Assembly (NCBI RefSeq): GCF_003863355.1
Contig: NZ_QQWG01000008.1
Coordinates: 124,001-188,000, forward strand
DNA: 64,000 bases
Source of the DNA: Ancylomarina euxina
GTDB taxonomy: Bacteria; Bacteroidota; Bacteroidia; Bacteroidales; Marinifilaceae
Reading direction: 5' to 3'
Shown here: positions 20,579 to 29,432 of the stretch, piece by piece
How the letters are laid out: every line of letters begins with the position of its first letter
How positions within the stretch are numbered: position 1 is the stretch's first letter
Translations under genes and position numbers: made by a program
Notes under the pieces: generated by a model
The model's database searches: none
What the model was told of the DNA's origin: nothing
Seen by the model: only the letters and a program-made list of their open reading frames with translations

Positions 20579-21490
20579 TTATTCACCTTTTATCTCTGCT
20601 AAAATTCCTTCAATCTCAGCTTGAAGTTCATAGATATTTACATTCCAAACCTGCAACATATAGTCAGCCATAATTTTCTCTTTCTGGCGAATTTTAGCTT
20701 TAGCTATATTTTCGGCTGCTGTATCATATTTCCAATTCTCATCGTAAATATAGATATCATCAATAAGCTTATTCCAGCCCTCATTACCCGACATTATGAA
20801 GGTTGACAACATCTCAACAAAATCCTCATCCGGATTAAGCATCGAATAGCCTGTAATAAAGCCCAATCTTTTAGCATCCATATCACTGAAATTCATCCAG
20901 TTTGAAGTATAGCCCGTACAAATTTTCTTATATTCGATAGGGTAAGCTACAGTTTGGTGCAAAATATGACCAAACTCATGATGCATGGTTTTGAAAACTT
21001 GCACTATTGCCTCCATAGCTTTCCTCTTGTGATAAGAATCCATTTCCGACAAATCAAACGTAATATAATTTAAATCGAAAAGAGTAACTTTACGTCCACC
21101 CTCAGCCTGACCTAATACGATGGATCCATTGTCATTGTAATTATGACTCCCAACAAGAACCATTTGTTTAGGAATAAACCTTTTCATGAAATCAATACCA
21201 CCAGCATTCACATAGGGATCTATCCATATATTCTTCATTTTATCAAGAAAAGGAATCACATCTGCTTTTGCAGGAGGGGTTAAGATCTTGGAATTATCAA
21301 CCTCTGAATTATCCCATCTATATTTAACTTCAACATTGAATGGATAAGTATAATTTTCTCTGATCCACTCATCAACATCATTCAACTCCGGTGTGGAGGT
21401 ATCTATTAATGACTTTCCTAAATCATCTTCCTTGGTACACGAGGTAAAAAGGATAGCAATAGAAAAGAATAGAAATAATATCTTTTTCAT
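20579..21490 (-). CDS. Substrate import-associated zinc metallohydrolase lipoprotein
   Basis: Lipobox ILFTSC; zincin motif HHEFGHILHQ; adjacent to SusD/SusC pair. Confidence 0.85.
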   Translation of the reverse strand: MKKILFLFFSIAILFTSCTKEDDLGKSLIDTSTPELNDVDEWIRENYTYPFNVEVKYRWDNSEVDNSKILTPPAKADVIPFLDKMKNIWIDPYVNAGGIDFMKRFIPKQMVLVGSHNYNDNGSIVLGQAEGGRKVTLFDLNYITFDLSEMDSYHKRKAMEAIVQVFKTMHHEFGHILHQTVAYPIEYKKICTGYTSNWMNFSDMDAKRLGFITGYSMLNPDEDFVEMLSTFIMSGNEGWNKLIDDIYIYDENWKYDTAAENIAKAKIRQKEKIMADYMLQVWNVNIYELQAEIEGILAEIKGE

Positions 21491-21595
21491 CTGTTTATTA
21501 TTTTAGAATTATTGCCATATAGGAGTCGCCAAAAAACCTTCTTTCAATATCCCATCTTATCTGCATGGCTCCTCTCATATCTTATATGTTTATAA

Positions 21596-23104
21596 TTATC
21601 GTGGATTTGCCTGTAATCCAATTGCAACCGCCTGAGCAGGTATCTGAATGGCTCTTCTCAAATCATCTTTGGGTAAAGTAACCGTAGAACCATCTACAAG
21701 CGTGTGAACAACTTCAATATTATATCTTTTAAGATCAAACCATCTTAAACCTTCGTGAACAAACTCTCTACGACGCAAATCAAGAAGATACGACACATAG
21801 AATTTCTGATCGGCATTAACCGCGTAGAAAGGAGCCATATCGGGTGCAGCAACCATCTCATAGGCCGCTTTAATTTGATTAAGATCGATTTTATTATCCG
21901 GATTATAGGTTTGACTTCTCTTTGAATAATATGCATCCAAATCAGAAAGAGCAGATGTATAATCAGTCGTCATCGCGTAAGCTTCTGCACGATTAAACAG
22001 AACTTCTTCGGCCGTAAATATGGGTACGATTGAATTTGGGTATCCAATATCAGCATTACCACCATGAGATTCAGTACGATTTTGAAATTTAGGGATAAAT
22101 CCTAACTGCAATTCTCCGGCAGCATAAAGTAATTTACTACCAATAATCAAATCAAAATTTGCCTCACCGGCATCAGACTCACCAAATAATTCGGTTGCTT
22201 TTGAAGATGCTAGTGAATATCTGAATACAACAAGACCGCCTCCCCAATTGGTGTATTGTCTATTCAACATTAAGTTTGCCTGCTCTTCAGATTTTGTGTA
22301 CTGTGCCCATAATTCCATAGCCTCATAAGTCATATACTTACCAGTCCAATCTCTCAATTTAGAAGCGGCATTGGCACCTAATACATAATTAGAATGCTCA
22401 ATCACTTTATCCCACTCGCCTTTATATAAATAAAAACGTGAAGCAAAGGCATGTAAGGCCGTTTTAGTCATATGATATTTAGGAACCGAATAGGCTTCAT
22501 CTTTAATCAGTTCAAAAGCTAAATTAATATCTCTTTCGATATTATCGTAAACTTCCTGAACCGTTGCTCTTTCATACTGTTCAAAAACGACTTTTTCCGA
22601 CTTTTCAACAAAAGGAACACCTAAATCTGTTTTAGCCGTTTCTGGATTGTAATGTTTAGCAAAAAGATTCACAAGCATAAAGTGAGAATAGGCTCTTGTT
22701 GCAAGAGCTTCACCTTTTTGTGCTGTATAATTCTCCTTATCGGAAGCCAATTCGATAGCATTTAGAGCTTCATTAGCTGCAGCAATAGCCGTATAACAGG
22801 CATTCCAGTAGAACACAGGCGTATCGTAATCTTCAGCCCCACTATCCTTCCAAAAGAAAGCATCTTCATTAGCTTGATATTCTGCAATATAACCACCTAT
22901 CCCTTTATCAGCCACATTATCCGACATTACTTCAGTAAATGCCAAACAACCTGCTTCCGGGTAAGAAGAAACCAACAATTCACTCACCGCTTCCGGCGAA
23001 TCTAATCTAGTCCGGTTATCTGGTGTTTCATCTAAAAAGTCGTTACATGACGATAGCAAAGCTATCCCCATTAAGACCAAGACTTTATTCTTTATATTTT
23101 TCAT
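21596..23104 (-). CDS. RagB/SusD family nutrient uptake outer membrane protein
   Basis: Lipobox ALLSSC; TPDNRTRLDSPE, LATRAYSHFMLVNLFAKHY, FDLKRYNIEV motifs. Confidence 0.93.
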   Translation of the reverse strand: MKNIKNKVLVLMGIALLSSCNDFLDETPDNRTRLDSPEAVSELLVSSYPEAGCLAFTEVMSDNVADKGIGGYIAEYQANEDAFFWKDSGAEDYDTPVFYWNACYTAIAAANEALNAIELASDKENYTAQKGEALATRAYSHFMLVNLFAKHYNPETAKTDLGVPFVEKSEKVVFEQYERATVQEVYDNIERDINLAFELIKDEAYSVPKYHMTKTALHAFASRFYLYKGEWDKVIEHSNYVLGANAASKLRDWTGKYMTYEAMELWAQYTKSEEQANLMLNRQYTNWGGGLVVFRYSLASSKATELFGESDAGEANFDLIIGSKLLYAAGELQLGFIPKFQNRTESHGGNADIGYPNSIVPIFTAEEVLFNRAEAYAMTTDYTSALSDLDAYYSKRSQTYNPDNKIDLNQIKAAYEMVAAPDMAPFYAVNADQKFYVSYLLDLRRREFVHEGLRWFDLKRYNIEVVHTLVDGSTVTLPKDDLRRAIQIPAQAVAIGLQANPR

Positions 23105-23220
23105 TTTTTTTTGATTTAGATATAAGTACAGAAATGATTTAAACTTCAGTCATTATCTCAAGTTCTTGATAAGCGAACTCATCTATTAGCACTCTGTTGT
23201 TTTATTACATCATCTTTTTT

Positions 23221-26200
23221 CTAAAAGCTCGCTTTTAGTGTGAAAGTATATTGTTTTGGCACTGGCATAGCCACACCTCCTGAACCTAAAAACTCAGGGT
23301 CCTGACCATTAAGCTTCTTATCAGAATAGATCAGGAATAAATTCGACCCCTGAACTTTTAATGACAGATCACTAAGGCCAATATTAGTCGCAAAAGTTTT
23401 AGGCAATTGGTAGGCTAATGAAATTTCTTTCATTCTGGCAAAAGAACCATCAGCAACCCTGGCTGTTGACATATTATAGGCATTATAGGCTTTTCGGTCA
23501 TTAACATTATGCTTAAGTTCAGATAAAATGGTAGGAATATCAGTGATATTCTCATCACCTGCTAACATCCAACGATCGAAAAATTCCTTAGGCATGGCAT
23601 CCAGGTCAGAATATTGTGACTTAAATTCAGGATACAATCTCACCTTATTGCCGTACTGATAAGTCATAAATACATTAAGCTTCCAATTCTTGTAAGAGAA
23701 TGTATTACCTAAACCTCCTGTAATTGATGGATCAATAGAGCCTTCATACTTTAAGTGATCAATATCATTCGATTGGAAATCAAAATCATTAATCGTTAAG
23801 TCACCTTCTTCATTAATAAAAGTTGGTAAACCTTCACTATTTAATCCTTTGTAGTCGATTGAGTAAAGCCCCCTTACAGGACCACCTTCCAATGGACCTC
23901 CGGTATCTCTAAGCAAAGAGATCATTTTAGGGAACGACTTCAAATTTGTAATCTCGTTATGATTATAGGCAAAAGTGAAGTTGGTATTCCATTTAAAATC
24001 GTCAGACTTAATATTTTTAGTCAATAAGGTAAACTCAATACCATGAGATTTCATATCAGCGTAATTGGCAAACTTCCAGAATTCTCCACCAATACCCGAA
24101 GTCTTCACAAAACCAATTAAATCGAAACCTTTACGTTGATAAGCATCCATACTGATATTAACTCGATTATTAAACAAACCTAGATCCATACCAATGTTGG
24201 TCTCGTATTGCTTTTCCCAAGTCAGTTCAGAATTCTCCAAAGCATCAATATACATTTGTGATTCCTGCTCAGATAGATAAGGTCTATCTGTCACTTTGTT
24301 CATCAGCACTAAGGTCGAATTTTGAGCATTACCCATACTGGCTGTTAAACCATAAGTTCCTCTAAAAGACAAAAACGAAATCGTTTCATTATCTTTCAAG
24401 AAATCTTCTTCTTTTGCATTCCATTGTCCACTCACGTTCCATGTAGGTAACCAACGAGCAGAAGTGGATGCACCTAATTTATTAGATCCATCATATCTGA
24501 AGGTTCCGTTCAGCGTGTATTTACCCGCATAAGAATAACTCGCTGTAGCAAAAAAGGCAGCATATCGATCACGATACTCTTCCATTCCATAGTAAGAATA
24601 TCCATTTTGCAATTGTTGCTTTACAAAATCAGGATTGATAAAAGGAATCCCTCCCCTTTCATACTGATAACCAATCCCATCAAATGAACTATTTTTACGA
24701 TCGGCAGATTTCACTTCCATACCCGCAAAAGCATTGACAATATGTATTTCATCAAATATTTTATTCCAGTTCGCAGTTCCTCTAAAATAGTAGTTCAATA
24801 AGGTATTGTCGCTTCGGTTATAAAATCCCCCCTTAGGCAAAACAACTTGAGGCAACGAATTCGGCACTTCATAATCCTTGAATAAAAACTTATTATTCTT
24901 AGCGATTTCGTAAGTATCAGCGGCACGATAAGCAGAAGCCATATTCGAATTTTCCAACACTTTATGCTCCTGAGTAGACTTCACATATCTAATAGAGGCA
25001 ACAGCACTTAAATCCAAACCTTTTATAGGTGTATAATCTAAATTAGACTGAAGTTTAAGATCAAGTACATCCAGATCGAGATAATTGTTTTTCATCTCGT
25101 CAAGAATATTGAACTCGGCATAATTCATACGGTAATATTCCAAATTTCCATTGTCGTCGTAAGGACGCATAGCTCTACTGGTATTCAAAGCATAAGAAAA
25201 TGGATTGATGTCAAAATCACGGCTATATTCACCGTTGATAGGATCCTCTGTACGATTTACTGATCCTGGTGCTTTTTGTTGTCTGAAAGATCCAGCTGTA
25301 AGAAAACCAAGTTTTAATTTATCATTGATTTTTACATTACCGTTTGCATTGATTGTATATCGATCTACTTTATCTGCAATAGACCAACCTTTGTCACCAT
25401 AATAACTGGTTGAGAAATAGAAGTTAGACTTATCAGTACCACCGGAAAGACTTACAGAATGATTTTGAGTGATTGTATTTTTAAACAACACATCAAACCA
25501 ATCGGTATTGGCCATTTCATATTTCTGTAAAAATTTAGCCCGTGCTTCAGGCGTATTCTCCAAACCAAAACCTGTGGTTGGATCATAACTGTTAATCATG
25601 TCATACATCTTCTTGTAAATACCACCATCTTTCTGACGGGATATTTCAGCATGATTTAACCATCCTTTAGCCTCAAGTTCTCTATAAACAGACATCTGTT
25701 CACGAGAATTCATGATATTATAACTCGAATAAGAAGGCTTCATTCTAAAGGTATATTCACCCGAATAAGAAACTTTCGTCACACCTGTTTTACCTCTCTT
25801 TGTTGTAATAACAATCACTCCATTCATGGCACGAGCACCATAAATAGCCGTAGCCGAAGCATCTTTTAGAATCTCAAATTTCTCAATATCGTCAGAGTTC
25901 AAACCAGCTACTGCTGAACTAATCAAAGTTGTCGCATCACCCGAAGATAAATCATCAGGAGAAACATCCACAACATCTTCAAGCACAACACCGTCGACTA
26001 CCCATAAAGGTTTCGAATCTCCATAAATTGAAGAAGCTCCACGAACTCTAATCTTAGGCGCAGTACCAAAGGTACCTGATACCGTTTGAACAGATACACC
26101 AGCTGCCTTACCTTCAAGCATCTGTGCAACATTAACAATACCATCGACTTTAGCATCCTCAGACTTGATAGAAGTGGCCGAACCCGTAAATAATCGACGA

Positions 26201-26877
26201 TCTGTTTTTCTAAAACCATCTGAAACGACAGTAACTTCTGACAATTGTTCTGCATCAGATAATAATACGATCTTCAACTCCTTCTGATCCTTCACCAAAA
26301 TCTCCTGAGATTTCATTCCAATAAAAGAGAAAACCAAAACGGTATTGGCAGGAACTTCTATAGTAAATTTCCCATCAAAATCGGTAGAAACTCCATTCGT
26401 GGTTCCCTTCTCCAAAACAGAAACACCAGGCAATGAAATTCCCTGATCATCCAAAACAACACCAGATATTTTTTGTTTCTGTTGTTGTTGCGTATTTGCA
26501 GGTGAATCCTCAGACTTAGAGATTTTTCGCAAGGTTACAGCCTTACTTTTGAACTCATATTCCAATTCACTGTCTTTTAAACAGCGATTCAAAACCGATT
26601 TTACGGTTTCTTCCTTAGCATCAACACTAAGTTCTTTTACATCTTTCACATCGGAAGAACTGTATAGAAATACCAAACCAGTCTGTTCATGGATCTCCCA
26701 CAACACCTGTTCCAATTCCGCACCTTCCATGTTTAATGTCACTTTTGCATCCTGAGCTAATGTATTTGCCGAAGCACTTAACACACTAAGGAACAGGAAA
26801 ACGGCGAGCATTTTCATAACTAGTAGTAGTTTAAACAGCCTCCTGGATCGGAAGCCATTATTCAAACATTTTTTCAT
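23221..26877 (-). CDS. SusC/RagA family TonB-dependent receptor with N-terminal STN signalling domain
   Basis: STN-like N-terminus, carboxypeptidase-D-like domain, plug motif VRGASSIYGDSKPLWVVDGV, DASATAIYGARAMNGVIVITTKRGK. Confidence 0.95.
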   Translation of the reverse strand: MKKCLNNGFRSRRLFKLLLVMKMLAVFLFLSVLSASANTLAQDAKVTLNMEGAELEQVLWEIHEQTGLVFLYSSSDVKDVKELSVDAKEETVKSVLNRCLKDSELEYEFKSKAVTLRKISKSEDSPANTQQQQKQKISGVVLDDQGISLPGVSVLEKGTTNGVSTDFDGKFTIEVPANTVLVFSFIGMKSQEILVKDQKELKIVLLSDAEQLSEVTVVSDGFRKTDRRLFTGSATSIKSEDAKVDGIVNVAQMLEGKAAGVSVQTVSGTFGTAPKIRVRGASSIYGDSKPLWVVDGVVLEDVVDVSPDDLSSGDATTLISSAVAGLNSDDIEKFEILKDASATAIYGARAMNGVIVITTKRGKTGVTKVSYSGEYTFRMKPSYSSYNIMNSREQMSVYRELEAKGWLNHAEISRQKDGGIYKKMYDMINSYDPTTGFGLENTPEARAKFLQKYEMANTDWFDVLFKNTITQNHSVSLSGGTDKSNFYFSTSYYGDKGWSIADKVDRYTINANGNVKINDKLKLGFLTAGSFRQQKAPGSVNRTEDPINGEYSRDFDINPFSYALNTSRAMRPYDDNGNLEYYRMNYAEFNILDEMKNNYLDLDVLDLKLQSNLDYTPIKGLDLSAVASIRYVKSTQEHKVLENSNMASAYRAADTYEIAKNNKFLFKDYEVPNSLPQVVLPKGGFYNRSDNTLLNYYFRGTANWNKIFDEIHIVNAFAGMEVKSADRKNSSFDGIGYQYERGGIPFINPDFVKQQLQNGYSYYGMEEYRDRYAAFFATASYSYAGKYTLNGTFRYDGSNKLGASTSARWLPTWNVSGQWNAKEEDFLKDNETISFLSFRGTYGLTASMGNAQNSTLVLMNKVTDRPYLSEQESQMYIDALENSELTWEKQYETNIGMDLGLFNNRVNISMDAYQRKGFDLIGFVKTSGIGGEFWKFANYADMKSHGIEFTLLTKNIKSDDFKWNTNFTFAYNHNEITNLKSFPKMISLLRDTGGPLEGGPVRGLYSIDYKGLNSEGLPTFINEEGDLTINDFDFQSNDIDHLKYEGSIDPSITGGLGNTFSYKNWKLNVFMTYQYGNKVRLYPEFKSQYSDLDAMPKEFFDRWMLAGDENITDIPTILSELKHNVNDRKAYNAYNMSTARVADGSFARMKEISLAYQLPKTFATNIGLSDLSLKVQGSNLFLIYSDKKLNGQDPEFLGSGGVAMPVPKQYTFTLKASF

Positions 26878-26937
26878 AACTTTGTAAAGATTTAGTTTAC
26901 ACTTAAATTCAATTTCTGTTTCTGCAGAAATATTTAG

Positions 26938-26963
26938 ACAGGAAATGTGACAGCATTTCCTGT
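26938..26963. other. 10-bp stem-loop in fecR-susC intergenic region
   Basis: ACAGGAAATG-tgacag-CATTTCCTGT. Confidence 0.75.
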
Positions 26964-26964
26964 T

Positions 26965-28221
26965 TTATTTTTCACCAATTACAATGGTTCCACCATTGAT
27001 ATTAGCATCTACTTTATGGGTCAATTCAAACATCTCCATAATAGAACTGATGTCACTATTCCGATTAAAGTGTCCTCCAAAACGGAATTCCTTTACCGAT
27101 GGATTCGTATAAAAAACCTTTAGATCGTACCATCTGGACAATTCGATCATAATATCCTCCATTCGCTGATTTTTAAATAAGAAAACGCCCTCTCTCCACG
27201 AAGTAAACAAAACCACATTCACTTCCCTCATATCGATACTTCCCATTTTATCGTTCGTAACAGCCTGCTGACCTGGCTCCAATAAGATAGGTTCAGTCAT
27301 AAAACCTGAAGATTGTACCTTTACGCTCCCTTCCACCAAGGTTGTCTCAATATTCTCGTCCTCCTCATAAGCCTTTACATTAAAAGAAGTTCCAAGCACT
27401 TCAACTTTTGTTCCTAAAACATTCACTATAAAGGGATGTTTAGCATCTTTCTTAACCTCGAAATAGGCTTCCCCAGTCAATTTAACTTCTCTTGTCTTTC
27501 CTGAAAACTGAACAGGAAACTTCAAGGAGCTCATGGCATTTAAATGAACCTTCGTACCATCAGACAGAACTAACTTATAATCACTGCCCCTTGGAATATC
27601 CACTGTATTATACAAAGGCTTTCCCTTTATCTTTTCCTCACCTGCCTGATACTTTAAGTTCCCTTCTCCTTTTTCAATTTGGGTCCCATCCTTCTCTTTT
27701 AAGGCTGCGACCTTATAATCCTCAAGGCTCACCTTTCGTCCATCTGCTAAAGTCAACTGAGCTTGCGGTGCTTGCGGCTCATATTTTGCAAACTGCTCTT
27801 GCTGTTGTTGAGACAGATTAATTAAATCGTTGTATAAATAATAACCAACTCCTGCCAAAAACAGGGGGATAAATATCACTGCGGCATAGCGGAGGATAGT
27901 TTGGAATACAAACACCATTCTATTGGGATTTACTGCCTCATCAAAACGCTTCCACCCTTCCTCAACATTCACCTGATGAAAATCTTCATCCCAATTCAGA
28001 AAGCTCTTCTTATTCATTATTCTTGAATAAGCTTGACTATTCTCTGCGCTTTCATTCATCCAAGTATTCAATTCCTTCTTCTCATTATCATCCAGACCAA
28101 AATTCACTTCTTTGGCGATCAGCTGAGATATTCTTATATGATGGTCAATTCTATTCACTAGAAAATTTATTTTATTTGAATTGGACTTTTGTTCTCCATA
28201 CGAACCCTTCGCTCCAAACAT
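26965..28221 (-). CDS. FecR family anti-sigma factor/regulator
   Basis: FecR domain motifs (VPRGSDYKLVLSDGTKVHLNAMSSLKFPVQF), central TM, C-terminal STN-like domain. Confidence 0.92.
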   Translation of the reverse strand: MFGAKGSYGEQKSNSNKINFLVNRIDHHIRISQLIAKEVNFGLDDNEKKELNTWMNESAENSQAYSRIMNKKSFLNWDEDFHQVNVEEGWKRFDEAVNPNRMVFVFQTILRYAAVIFIPLFLAGVGYYLYNDLINLSQQQQEQFAKYEPQAPQAQLTLADGRKVSLEDYKVAALKEKDGTQIEKGEGNLKYQAGEEKIKGKPLYNTVDIPRGSDYKLVLSDGTKVHLNAMSSLKFPVQFSGKTREVKLTGEAYFEVKKDAKHPFIVNVLGTKVEVLGTSFNVKAYEEDENIETTLVEGSVKVQSSGFMTEPILLEPGQQAVTNDKMGSIDMREVNVVLFTSWREGVFLFKNQRMEDIMIELSRWYDLKVFYTNPSVKEFRFGGHFNRNSDISSIMEMFELTHKVDANINGGTIVIGEK

Positions 28222-28349
28222 TATACAACTAAAACAACTCAGAAATAAAAGGGGGTGGGATGCAATTTATTTTTTTCAAAAAAAAATGTCAGAGCCCACA
28301 TGAACTCCGACATCAGTTTGTGATTTAGATCTAAAAACAGGCGTTCTCA

Positions 28350-28865
28350 TCAAAAAAAACCAGTTAGGATCAACAAAAAAACAACAACATTTTTCAATTG
28401 TAAACGAAGTAAGCGATAAGCATTCGCTTTAACCGACTTTACTGTATTGATAGATATCTTTAGCCGAAGGGCAATCTCAGGATTTTTAAGACCTTTCATA
28501 CTCATTTGAACCACACGTTTTCCTTGGGATGGTAAAACTTCGATGGCTTTATGAATTTCATAATAGGTTTCTTCCTCGAGAATAGTATCTCTAAAGAATA
28601 ACTCAGTATTCATAGCTTGGATTCCATAATCCAATACTTTTTTGTGATGCTTGATATAGTTCAAACAAGAGTTTCGAGTCACCATATATAGAAAACCCTT
28701 TATGGCATTTTCATTATCAAATGCCTCCTTTCCCTTCCATAATTTAATAAAAGCCTCCTGAGCCATGTCTGCAGCGATATCTCTATCATCAACATACTTG
28801 TTGGCAAACAGACATAAACTGGAATAGAAGCTTTCAAAAAATGGTTTAAATTCCTTTCTCTTCAC
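28350..28865 (-). CDS. ECF RNA polymerase sigma factor (sigma-70 family)
   Basis: ADMAQEAFIKLWKG (sigma2) and LPSQGKRVVQMSMKGLKNPEIALRLKISINTVKS (sigma4). Confidence 0.92.
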   Translation of the reverse strand: MKRKEFKPFFESFYSSLCLFANKYVDDRDIAADMAQEAFIKLWKGKEAFDNENAIKGFLYMVTRNSCLNYIKHHKKVLDYGIQAMNTELFFRDTILEEETYYEIHKAIEVLPSQGKRVVQMSMKGLKNPEIALRLKISINTVKSVKANAYRLLRLQLKNVVVFLLILTGFF

Positions 28866-28901
28866 TTGGCTATCGTTTTGGGTTAAAAACTCTATGAGTA
28901 C

Positions 28902-29105
28902 ATGGAAGAATTAGGGACTTCCCAAATACTGTACTCCAAAACTATCAACCGCGAACAGGATAAGCTAATTTACAGGCTAGACAAAAGGGGTCACGACACT
29001 TTTTATCGCATAGACAAAAGGGGTCGCAAATCAGAATCATTAGATTTCATGGGGCTTTTCAGCTATTGGCTAGAACAAAAAGAATATGATTTATTGAGAA
29101 GATAA
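28902..29105 (+). CDS. Possible 67-aa orphan ORF with internal repeat
   Basis: ATG start; two in-frame 15-nt repeats tagacaaaaggggtc encode xDKRG repeats. Confidence 0.3.
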   Translation: MEELGTSQILYSKTINREQDKLIYRLDKRGHDTFYRIDKRGRKSESLDFMGLFSYWLEQKEYDLLRR

Positions 29106-29184
29106 ATTGAAAATAATTCAACCATCAGCTATTTAAATTCCACTCACACATCTTATATTTTTTAAAGGTTCTAGTCATCTTAAA

Positions 29185-29240
29185 TGATTCAAACTATTCT
29201 TGTCTCTAGTTAATACAATCACCGTAACAAGTTTGAATCA
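29185..29240. repeat. 11-bp inverted repeat TGATTCAAACT / AGTTTGAATCA
   Basis: Perfect arms at 29185-29195 and 29230-29240. Confidence 0.75.
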
Positions 29241-29253
29241 GTACTGGGTTTTT

Positions 29254-29305
29254 CCAGACTTATTCCAAACATGATCCAGACTTGTTCCGATCTTGATATA
29301 GACTT
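29254..29305. repeat. Degenerate ~22-nt direct repeats
   Basis: AGACTT recurs at 29256, 29278, 29300: ccagacttattccaaacatgat / ccagacttgttccgatcttgat / atagactt. Confidence 0.55.
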
Positions 29306-29432
29306 AAGTAGATTCTAGCTTTAAATGATGTCATTTCAGTGATCACAAAAAATCACAGAAGAATATAGTATAAAACAAATGTGCTCACTATGAATGGGAA
29401 AAGACTAGCATCATCTCTCAGAAGATTTGATT

